The notes below the pieces were generated by a model that ran no database searches, was not told the origin of the DNA, and saw nothing but the letters and a program-made list of their open reading frames with translations. DNA of 64,000 bases. Source: an uncultured Lachnospiraceae bacterium. Its GTDB lineage: Bacteria; Bacillota; Clostridia; Lachnospirales; Lachnospiraceae. Positions 35,034 to 42,501 of this stretch are shown in pieces. Every line of letters begins with the position of its first letter. Position 1 is the first letter of the stretch. The translations under genes were made by a program, and so were the position numbers. The stretch covers positions 41,552 through 105,551 of the forward strand of contig CAJTTO010000008.1 in the NCBI GenBank assembly GCA_910579275.1. The letters are read 5' to 3'.

Positions 35034-35689
35034 GAGGACTTTTAAAAAATAATATATATGCAACACTCCTAAGCGGAAAAATCTTTGCTGCTTTCATTTG
35101 CTTTGCGGGAATAATCATCGTCGGCGTCATCAGCCAGTCCCTGCTGGCTGCCTACGGACTGATTGCCTACGGGCTGATGGGGACGGTCGGTTTTTCTGTA
35201 TGCGCGCTTATCGCAGTGAAAAAAGAGTTTTCTTCAAAATGGGGAAAATATAAGCTGACACTGCCGGTAAAGCGTACAGACATTATCAAAAGCCAGTTCT
35301 GGAATCAGCTGATATGGCTTTTTGTCGGGGTTGTTTTTGCCGGAACCGGTATCGGTTTATCATGGCTTTTCCACGGCTGTCTGTTTGACCAGCCCCTCGA
35401 CATTCTTATGCTGTTTACGCTTGGTATCAGTGTCAGCCTTCTTATGGGCGCTTTATACTTTCCCGCCTTTTATTTATTCGGCGAAGAACGCGGTGAAATC
35501 ATACTGTTAATCGCGCTGCTCTGCGCATTCGGTCTTGACTGCATGCTTGTCGGCATAATCAATAACTTATTCGCGCCGGGAACCGCAGCAATGATAATCG
35601 GGGCCGCTATCCTGCTTTTATGCTCGCTGTCCGCATTTTCCGCATCCTGCCCGCTCACAATATGGGTCTATAATAGAAAAGAATATTAA
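35030..35689 (+). CDS. ABC-2-type permease of the GntR operon
   Basis: A 219-residue protein with about six hydrophobic segments (ICFAGIIIVGVISQSLLAAYG, LIWLFVGVVFAGTGIGLSW, LFTLGISVSLLMGALYFPAFY, IILLIALLCAFGLDCML). A cytoplasmic KKEFSSKWGKYKLTLPVKRTDIIKSQF stretch after the second helix is typical of ABC-2 permeases. It overlaps the ATPase gene and completes a three-gene exporter operon. A weak GAGAC/GTCTC hairpin follows at about 35705-35735. Confidence 0.82.
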   Translation: MRGLLKNNIYATLLSGKIFAAFICFAGIIIVGVISQSLLAAYGLIAYGLMGTVGFSVCALIAVKKEFSSKWGKYKLTLPVKRTDIIKSQFWNQLIWLFVGVVFAGTGIGLSWLFHGCLFDQPLDILMLFTLGISVSLLMGALYFPAFYLFGEERGEIILLIALLCAFGLDCMLVGIINNLFAPGTAAMIIGAAILLLCSLSAFSASCPLTIWVYNRKEY

Positions 35690-35750
35690 AAGCTTAAAAC
35701 TTTGAGACTGCGTCTTTTCCCGTCTCAGAAGTATTTTCCGTCATGCAGCA

Positions 35751-36866
35751 TCACGACGCATTCATGTCATTTTTCAAAAGCTGGTACACAGCCGCCGCCA
35801 GCGGAACGCCCAAGAGCATACCTCCGACACCGATGACACCGCCGCCAACAGTCACGGCGGCAAGCACCCACACGCCCGGCAGACCAATCGACGAGCCGAC
35901 TACACGCGGATAAATAAGATTGCCCTCCAGCTGCTGCAAAGCCACCAGAAACACAATAAATATAATTGCCTTTACAGGAGAAATCGTAAAAATCATAAAT
36001 GCACCGACAATCGCGCCAATGTATGCTCCGGCAATCGGAATCAGCGCCGTGAAACCTACCAAACAGCCAATCATCGCGGCGTATGGGAGTCTTAGCAGAA
36101 GCATGCCGCCCATACAGAGCAGTCCGAGAATCACTGCCTCCGTACACTGCCCCACGATAAAGCTGTGAAACGACTGGTTCAGGACGTCTGCGACATAGTA
36201 AAATTTTTTCGCTGCCTTTTCCGGAAGGTACCGCGCAAACAGACGCCGGAATTGTCCGCCCAGCTTTTCCTTGCCAACCAGCAGATATATGGCAAAGACC
36301 AGCCCGACTGTCAAGGTCACGACTGTTGAAAATACGGAAGAAATGATGCTCGTGGCAGCGCCCATCACGCCGCCAAGCCCATTCATCAGAATGTTAATGA
36401 CTTTTGTAAAAGTCTCCTGCCAGTCTGTCTCACTTCCCAGAAGCACATCATTCTCGGCTGCCAAAAGTGCGCTAATCTGCAGATTGTCCTCCATCCACAC
36501 AATGACATTGTCCAGTACGCCGGGCAATTCTTCCAATAAAATTTGCAGGCAGCCAATCAGCTCCGGCACAATCATCTGCACAATCAGCACCGCAATCAGA
36601 AAAATGCACAAAAATGCAAGCGCCATACAAATCGGACGGCACAACTTTTTTGCCGCTTCTTTTTTACACCTTGGTTTCACATGACGCTCCAGAAAATGCA
36701 TCGGGATATTGACGACATACGCGATGGCACATCCCCAAAACAGTGGTTTCGCCGCACCGAGTGCCACGCCCGCCAGCCCCGTGAAGGCAGTCCAGTAATG
36801 TATCACCAAAAACAGTATTGCCACTGTGACTCCCGCCCGCAGGCAGGTTTTCCATTTTAATTCCAT
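35751..36866 (-). CDS. AI-2E family transporter
   Basis: About 371 residues with helices grouped as in the AI-2E (UPF0118) family: two near the N-terminus, a long pair-rich middle segment, and a C-terminal block with VGFTALIPIAGAYIGAIVGAFMI, ALQQLEGNLIYPRVVGSSIGLPGVWVLAAVTVGGGVIGVGGMLLGVPLAAAVY. The family includes exporters and Na+/H+ antiporters; a role in autoinducer-2 export is not established for this gene. The start at 36866 is preferred over GTG at 36875 from GAGG spacing. Confidence 0.92.
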   Translation of the reverse strand: MELKWKTCLRAGVTVAILFLVIHYWTAFTGLAGVALGAAKPLFWGCAIAYVVNIPMHFLERHVKPRCKKEAAKKLCRPICMALAFLCIFLIAVLIVQMIVPELIGCLQILLEELPGVLDNVIVWMEDNLQISALLAAENDVLLGSETDWQETFTKVINILMNGLGGVMGAATSIISSVFSTVVTLTVGLVFAIYLLVGKEKLGGQFRRLFARYLPEKAAKKFYYVADVLNQSFHSFIVGQCTEAVILGLLCMGGMLLLRLPYAAMIGCLVGFTALIPIAGAYIGAIVGAFMIFTISPVKAIIFIVFLVALQQLEGNLIYPRVVGSSIGLPGVWVLAAVTVGGGVIGVGGMLLGVPLAAAVYQLLKNDMNAS

Positions 36867-36915
36867 ATCATTCACCTCATATTTGTCATATATATATTTC
36901 CCCTGTCATAAACGA

Positions 36916-38460
36916 CTATTCGTCTTTGTTAAGAAGCAGCGTCATTTTATCCACCATGTCATTAATTGTATTTGTCTGAGCAGAAATCTCTGCGGTATCA
37001 CTGGCATTGCTTTCAGCCATTTGTCTTATTACGTCAAACTGCTCATTCTCGTCTCTAATACTTTTTGCAATATCCTGATTGATTAATACAGTATTCCTAA
37101 TTACTTCTGACTGCTCTCTGTGTGCATCTCCCATGGCTTTAACAGCATCCACAGACACATTTAGCAGATTTGTCATATCTTTCATTCCGTCAAAAACATT
37201 CGCAAAAAACTCATTCTGTTTTCTTAATTTTGTGAAATTTTCCTCTACCTGCGCAGCAATGTCAACGGCATTCTGCTGTATCCGTTCAGTGACCGTCTGA
37301 ACATCTTTTAAAGATTCCTGCGTATTTTTTGCAAGATTTCCGACCTCTGTCGCAACTACTGCAAAGCCTTTCCCTGCTTCCCCTGCTCGTGCAGCCTCAA
37401 TCGAAGCATTTAACGCCAGCAAATTCGTAGATGACGAAATTTCATTAATAAGATTTAACGTTACTCCTATTTCCTTGACAGCTTCCGATAGCTTTTCCGT
37501 TATATTTATTGTGGCATCCATGGACTGAGATACTTCGCTATTAATCAGGGACAAATCATTCAGCATCGCCTCATTCTGTCTTGACTTGTCCAAAAGATTT
37601 TTAGAAGTGTCCTCTACCTTCTCCACATTTTCGGCAACAACGTTTTCCCATTTATTCAGTTCGCCAAGATTGAGCATACTTTCATCTGTCTTAGAACTTA
37701 ACAGATTGCTTCCGATTGCCAATTGCTCGCTTGTTGCTGCAAGTTCCTGCGCGGAAGCACTTTCGTTTCCGGAAATCTGAGAGAGCGCCGCCCCTGCCGT
37801 ATGTAGTTTATCTGACAGTTCCCGAACAGTGGAAAGGATACTGGTAACATGTTCATTATTCTTTTCCAGTTCATCTTTTTTGGCGTTTACTAAAAAATGG
37901 GCGATAAAAAAGATGAATATAATCAATCCGGTTAGTGATAACACCAGCGCAACCAGACACATGATAATATCTGCCAGAAATAACTCGTCCTTTACAGGAA
38001 GAAGTTTTGTACCTTTTATAAACCATGCTATAAATAGGGAAACCATACATGCCAAACCGCTTCCCAGCAGCATTTTAATGTCTAAAAAGAATGCCATCAA
38101 AATAAGGAAAAAGAATAAAAACCCCCAAAATGTTCTTGACGGGAGCATGTACAACAGATAATTCCATTGCAATACCAAAGCTGCCACTGAAAAGATTTTG
38201 CCAATCTTTAATTTGCCCTCTTTTAAATATCCTTCATTATCAAATGATGTCTTTATTATAATGATTGCTGTCGCAAAAAAGATTACATCCATTATCCCTA
38301 AGCAAATTGTTGCAAGCCACGGCACTGTCGGATATAGTCCAAACATTTTTTCGGTATTGAACATGACCGTAGCGCACATGCATGCACACACCAGTATAAT
38401 AAGTCCCCATTTAAAAACCGTAGATAAGTACACTTCAACAGATGTTTTTTTCTTGTTCAT
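36916..38460 (-). CDS. Methyl-accepting chemotaxis protein with multi-helix membrane sensor
   Basis: The N-terminal ~200 residues contain about six membrane helices with short loops and no periplasmic ligand domain, a MASE-like integral sensor. No HAMP is obvious. A coiled-coil signalling domain follows with the conserved tip region STNLLALNASIEAARAGEAGKGFAVVATEVGNLAKNTQ. A promoter with a ~150-nt leader lies upstream. It probably senses membrane-state or lipophilic cues. Confidence 0.9.
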   Translation of the reverse strand: MNKKKTSVEVYLSTVFKWGLIILVCACMCATVMFNTEKMFGLYPTVPWLATICLGIMDVIFFATAIIIIKTSFDNEGYLKEGKLKIGKIFSVAALVLQWNYLLYMLPSRTFWGFLFFFLILMAFFLDIKMLLGSGLACMVSLFIAWFIKGTKLLPVKDELFLADIIMCLVALVLSLTGLIIFIFFIAHFLVNAKKDELEKNNEHVTSILSTVRELSDKLHTAGAALSQISGNESASAQELAATSEQLAIGSNLLSSKTDESMLNLGELNKWENVVAENVEKVEDTSKNLLDKSRQNEAMLNDLSLINSEVSQSMDATINITEKLSEAVKEIGVTLNLINEISSSTNLLALNASIEAARAGEAGKGFAVVATEVGNLAKNTQESLKDVQTVTERIQQNAVDIAAQVEENFTKLRKQNEFFANVFDGMKDMTNLLNVSVDAVKAMGDAHREQSEVIRNTVLINQDIAKSIRDENEQFDVIRQMAESNASDTAEISAQTNTINDMVDKMTLLLNKDE

Positions 38461-38620
38461 AATGATTAACCCCCGGAATATAAATTATTGAATGCTAAAA
38501 AGTAATTACTAAAAAAGCTCTTTATCTAAAATGTCAGATAAAAAGCATATTTTATGACTTTTAAGTTTAAAGGAACCTATCGTTTGTATTAAATCCTTTC
38601 CATACACAAACCCTGTTATC

Positions 38621-38649
38621 AATATACCATCTTTATATAATTTTGTCAA
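38621..38649 (-). promoter_or_regulatory. Promoter of the chemoreceptor gene
   Basis: On the minus strand TTGACA (38644-38649), 17 nt, TATATT (38621-38626). It lies 30 nt from MITE copy C and leaves a leader of about 150 nt before the chemoreceptor ATG. Confidence 0.75.
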
Positions 38650-38678
38650 TTTTTGCGCCGACATCTTTTGCGCATCTC

Positions 38679-38833
38679 GTAACAGTTCAGCCTTCGGCTT
38701 CCTGTTACAGGCATCAAGCCATGCAAAACCACTTCGTGGTGTCAAAGCCACGTACCGTGGCTTGATGCATCTCTACCTATATGTTATTTCACGGACTTTG
38801 CAGCCAGTGCAAAGTCCTGGGCTGAACTGTTAC
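38679..38833 (+). repeat. MITE-like element, copy C
   Basis: A 155-bp copy with GTAACAGTTCAG...CTGAACTGTTAC termini, flanked by CGCATCTC (38671-38678) and TGCATCTC (38834-38841), a 7/8 target duplication. It lies immediately upstream of the chemoreceptor promoter. Confidence 0.87.
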
Positions 38834-38888
38834 TGCATCTCCGCCACTACGCTATTTCACGGACTTTGCAGTAAATGCAAAGTCCTGA
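38834..38888 (+). repeat. Partial MITE copy adjoining copy C
   Basis: GCATCTC.GCCACTACGCTATTTCACGG and the ACTTTGCA/TGCAAAGT stem repeat the right half of the element, but the final TGAACTGTTAC is missing. The left part of its first bases coincides with the target duplication of copy C, so copy C may have inserted next to or into an older copy. Confidence 0.7.
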
Positions 38889-38921
38889 TTGCGGATTGTA
38901 TTCTTATTTTCTACAGGATTT

Positions 38922-39683
38922 TCAATGATGCCCATGTGATTTTGAATGTCCGTTTTGATGCCCTTTTGCAGGATTCCCTTCCGCTGCATTTTTTCCGTTG
39001 TGCCCCTGACAGGTCTTTATCCGGTTCTGTATTTCCCCCATTGACATCCCATGGCAGTCCTCAACGGTGATGTCGGCGTCATACTGTGACAGTTCCAGAA
39101 AAGCCCGGTACTTTCCAAAGGACATCTCATGCAGGTGCGCCTCGTTCATGCAGGCTGCATCACTGCTGTAGGTCAGTGCATCCAGCGCCTGAAAGCTGTC
39201 GTTTGCATGAATCTGTTCCAGCATCGCATCGGAATGGTCGGAAACTACTGTCAGCACCAACGGCGAATCCCGATTCAAAAAACGGCTGTAGTAGGCATCC
39301 TGCAGCAGCCGGTCAATCGCCTGCACATAGGAAATATTTTTTAGCGCAACGTGCTGCAGGATATCCTGACCGTCCGCATTGTAACCTTTTGCGGATACTA
39401 CCTTGTCAAAGCGGTTGATGGCAAGCTCAATGGAAGGATTCACATCAATGCTGATGTACGATACCGGCCTGCTGTACACAGCGTAGCCACCTGTCCCAGC
39501 CAGCAGGAAAATACAGATGACAGCCATGGCATACCGCAGTGCAATGTATGGTTTACGCTGAAAAATACTGCATTTCATCCCTGTCCGCTGCATCTCCAGA
39601 TACCGCAGGGTATTTTGTTTCAACTCCTCTGATGCCCGTATGTTCTCCATGCTTTTCTGAATTCTGTTCTGCGTGCCGCTCAT
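38922..39683 (-). CDS. RsgI-like anti-sigma factor
   Basis: A 253-residue protein with a short cytoplasmic N-terminus (~50 residues), one membrane helix (YAMAVICIFLLAGTGGYAV), then an extracellular domain opening SYISIDVNPSIELAINRFDKVVSAKGYNADGQDIL, a hallmark of RsgI-type anti-sigma proteins. The C-terminus is Gly/His/Lys-rich (GHQNGHSKSHGHH). The start at 39683 overlaps the sigma stop as ATGA. It should hold the ECF sigma factor encoded upstream until an external signal is sensed. Confidence 0.8.
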   Translation of the reverse strand: MSGTQNRIQKSMENIRASEELKQNTLRYLEMQRTGMKCSIFQRKPYIALRYAMAVICIFLLAGTGGYAVYSRPVSYISIDVNPSIELAINRFDKVVSAKGYNADGQDILQHVALKNISYVQAIDRLLQDAYYSRFLNRDSPLVLTVVSDHSDAMLEQIHANDSFQALDALTYSSDAACMNEAHLHEMSFGKYRAFLELSQYDADITVEDCHGMSMGEIQNRIKTCQGHNGKNAAEGNPAKGHQNGHSKSHGHH

Positions 39684-40159
39684 GACCATTCACCTCCCAA
39701 CTTTTCCCGCAGGATATTTTTTGCCCTGGAAAGCCATGTGTAAACCGTATTCTCCTTTTTCCCAAGAATCTTTGCAATCTCCACCGCCGAGTACTCCTCA
39801 TAATAAAAAAGATAAATGACATCCCGATACTTTTCAGGAAGTTTCAGAACCGTCTCCAAAACCTCCTTCGATGGATTGTCCCGCACTGCGCCCTCCTCTG
39901 CAAGCGCCTCGAGCGGAACCCATTTTCTGCGCGACAGGGCGCGAAGCCAGTCGGTGCAGGCATTGATGGTCACGCGCGCAAACCAAGCCTTCTCATGCTC
40001 GGCACTCTCGAAGGAACCTTCATATAATAAATATTTCATATATACATTCTGAAATACATCTTCTGTGTCGTGCCTGTTCTTGAGATGTACAAAACATATT
40101 CTCCGTACCATATCTGCGTAAGATTCCATGACACGGTTCACATCCTCAGTGCTTTTCAA
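39680..40159 (-). CDS. ECF-type RNA polymerase sigma factor
   Basis: A 159-residue protein with sigma region 2 (YADMVRRICFVHLKNRHDTEDVFQNVYMKYL..EKAWFARVTINACTDWLR) and region 4 (LPEKYRDVIYLFYYEEYSAVEIAKILGKKENTVYTWLSRAKNILREKL). It overlaps the RsgI-like anti-sigma gene. The neighbouring Cys/His repeat and collagen-like genes may be targets, but no consensus could be derived. Confidence 0.93.
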   Translation of the reverse strand: MKSTEDVNRVMESYADMVRRICFVHLKNRHDTEDVFQNVYMKYLLYEGSFESAEHEKAWFARVTINACTDWLRALSRRKWVPLEALAEEGAVRDNPSKEVLETVLKLPEKYRDVIYLFYYEEYSAVEIAKILGKKENTVYTWLSRAKNILREKLGGEWS

Positions 40160-40206
40160 AAGTTTTCCCCCTCATCCGCCCTGCCGACTGCCAATCTATC
40201 CCTCAA

Positions 40207-40240
40207 TCACAGACCCTGCCATTTACGGCAGGGTCTGTGA
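40207..40240. terminator. Perfect 14-bp hairpin
   Basis: TCACAGACCCTGCC/GGCAGGGTCTGTGA with a 6-nt loop. It follows the Cys/His-repeat gene on the minus strand and probably acts as its terminator, although the T run is short. Confidence 0.6.
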
Positions 40241-40305
40241 TTTTGCACATGATTCACCAAGCATCCGCTCTACGTTATAAATGATTTGGTATGTCGAACG
40301 GAACA

Positions 40306-40737
40306 TTAATGATGACCGCCGTGATGCCCTGTTCCGCCATAGTAATAAGACGCTGTGTGGTGCACTGTCCCGTCGCATGCCACACCCAAAGTACATACGC
40401 CATTCACGTCACAGCTGCCGTCTGCATAGCAGGAAGTCGCTGTGTGATGCGCCGTTCCGTCACAGGCTACGCCCAAAGTACATACGCCATTCACGTCACA
40501 GCTGCCGTCTGCATAGCAGGAAGTCGCTGTGTGATGCGCCGTTCCGTCACAGGCTACGCCCAAAATGCACACACCGTTCACATCACAGCTGCCATCTGCA
40601 TAACATACAGGCGTGGGATTCTGAACAACCGTTCTATGCCCTCTACCGTGATGTGCAAATGCTACATTGGACGAACTTCCGACCACAATTGCCGCCAATG
40701 CCACTGCTGCTACTATTTTTGTTACATTTTTCCGCAT
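40306..40737 (-). CDS. Secreted Cys/His tandem-repeat protein
   Basis: A 143-residue protein with a signal peptide (MRKNVTKIVAAVALAAIVVG...AFA) after GGAGG. The mature part is HHGRGH..., then three near-identical 29-residue repeats of the form CYADGSCDVNGVCTLGVACDGTAHHTATS, then YYYGGTGHHGGHH. Each repeat has four Cys and a His pair. I recognise no family. Metal binding or a disulfide-rich extracellular fold is likely from composition. The underlying DNA repeats are 87 bp long and nearly identical, so copy number may vary between strains. Confidence 0.75.
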   Translation of the reverse strand: MRKNVTKIVAAVALAAIVVGSSSNVAFAHHGRGHRTVVQNPTPVCYADGSCDVNGVCILGVACDGTAHHTATSCYADGSCDVNGVCTLGVACDGTAHHTATSCYADGSCDVNGVCTLGVACDGTVHHTASYYYGGTGHHGGHH

Positions 40738-40908
40738 GATATTTTCCTCCGTTTTGAAAATGCAGGCGTGAAAATTCCTTATATCAATTTCCGCATACAT
40801 TTGATTCATTTCCTGTTTCATATATAATACGTTCGGATGGTGGTAATCCTTTCACTCTTTTTACAAAATATTTCCTAAATCCTGCGAATATAGACATGGG
40901 CACAGTTC

Positions 40909-40945
40909 AGTCCCCGTCACATAACCCTATTATATGACAGGGACT
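40909..40945. terminator. Hairpin after the collagen-like gene
   Basis: AGTCCC-GTCA-ATA pairs with TAT-TGAC-GGGACT around a short loop, immediately after the collagen-like stop codon on the minus strand. Probable terminator without a long T run. Confidence 0.5.
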
Positions 40946-40965
40946 GCTCGTTAACAAGCTAATTA

Positions 40966-42381
40966 TTAATTAATGCCCAAACCGGCGCTTGCGTATCCCG
41001 CAACTGTATTAATCAAGCTTAGTCCGCTTGCCGATGCTGAGAATACCAGCATTAGTCTTGTCTGAGCCGTTACCGGAATATTGAGTCCAGTTAGTGCCCC
41101 ATTTAGCAAAGTACCAATGGAAATGACTCCGGTTAGTGACGGTGACAGGCTAATCAGTGTTCCCGCAATCGGGGTAAATACATTGTTTGGTGTAGCAGAT
41201 TGATAAATTTGTGCATTCACCGTAACAGTGGAACCTACCAAGGAAAGTGCCGCCGTTGTACTAAAAAATGCACTGAACGAGGTAATGATCCCCGCTCGTG
41301 GAACCTGAAATGCAAAGTTAGAAAGTGTTCCGCTGGCATTGGTAATATCAATTGAAGATCCCAGCAGTGTAAGTCCCTGTGCACTGTTTCCAAATCCGAC
41401 AAAAGCAGGCAGTCCCGCCAACCCTCCGGCAATGGTTGTCACTGTAATCGGAAGTCCTGATGCAAACGGAATAATCGCTCCTGTACCCGCTGCTCCCGTC
41501 GCTCCCGTTGCCCCGGTCGCCCCTGTTGCCCCTGTTGCTCCATCTGCTCCTGTCGCTCCTGTCGCTCCCGTTGCCCCGGTCACTCCATCTGCTCCCGTTG
41601 CTCCCGTTGCCCCATCTGCTCCGGTGGCTCCTGTCGCTCCTGTTGCTCCATCTGCTCCCGTCGCTCCCGTTGCCCCTGTTGCTCCATCTGCTCCCGTCGC
41701 TCCTGTCGCTCCCGTTGCTCCATCTGCTCCCGTCGCTCCCGTTGCCCCTGTTGCTCCATCTGCTCCCGTCGCTCCCGTTGCCCCTGTTGCTCCTGTTGCT
41801 CCATCTGCTCCGGTGGCTCCTGTCGCTCCTGTTGCTCCATCTGCTCCTGTTGCTCCATCTGCTCACGGACCAGTTTCTCCGCGCTCTCCGGGACACCCCG
41901 GAGGTCCTGGCTCTCCCCGTGGTCCCATCGGTCCAATGTCCCCGCGCTCCCCTCTTGCACCCACTACACCCATCACACCGTATTCATCTCTTAATCCCAT
42001 CTGTCTGTATGAACCAGCTTTGATCTCATCATTCACGGCTTTTACCCCCATGTTTTCCATCGCATCATACGCTCCGACCATACCGGTCTCACTCGTTTTT
42101 TCTCCTAACGCCGCTTCCGATTCCGCAGATCTGTCTCTTAAATACGTCTCACCACCCTCATCAGGAGTGCCACAACTGTCGGATTCTTGACCAGCAGAGA
42201 CACACTGCTCCTCAAGTTCCACAATATCCGGACACCGCACAGAGCTTGGCGCAACGACATTTGTATCATGTGTAACATCAGGGAAACGCTGCCCTGTCAT
42301 CTGATTTCCGTTTCTGCCATGTACTCTCGCACCGAACAGATTCGGCGGCTGAAACATCCAGTTCATATTAAGATAATTCAA
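40966..42381 (-). pseudogene. Collagen-like exosporium-type protein interrupted by an in-frame TGA
   Basis: The frame starts at TTG 42381 (behind GAGGTG; NYLNMNWMFQPPNLFGARVHG) with a ~150-residue non-collagen head, then GPMGPRGEPGPPGCPGERGETGP, then TGA at 41863-41865. In the same frame a long Gly-X-Thr/Asp tract (GATGADGATG...) continues to ~41470, followed by a ~165-residue BclA-like C-terminal domain (IPFASGLPITVTTIAGG...) ending at 40966. Without the stop it would be about 471 residues. BclA-type proteins form exosporium hair in spore formers. Either this is a nonsense allele, a readthrough case or a sequencing error. Downstream starts (GTG 41583) could give a headless protein. Confidence 0.8.
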
Positions 42382-42501
42382 TAGCAAACACCTCATTCAT
42401 ACTGAAATAATAAGCAGCTGATAATACACTTGTCATAATAAATTATATGCAGCGAAAAAAAATCGGTCTGCACAATCGCAATTTCCTATAAATTGCTTAT
42501 C

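Noticed and set aside
38500..38649. Possible riboswitch in the chemoreceptor leader
   Set aside because: The ~150-nt leader showed no match to the c-di-GMP-I core or other riboswitch motifs I know.
38509..38751. Minus-strand 80-codon frame upstream of the chemoreceptor
   Set aside because: It runs through MITE copy C and the chemoreceptor promoter; no ribosome binding site.
41339..42190. Pro/Ala/Val-rich plus-strand frame opposite the collagen-like gene
   Set aside because: It is simply the reverse complement of the Gly-X-Y repeats.
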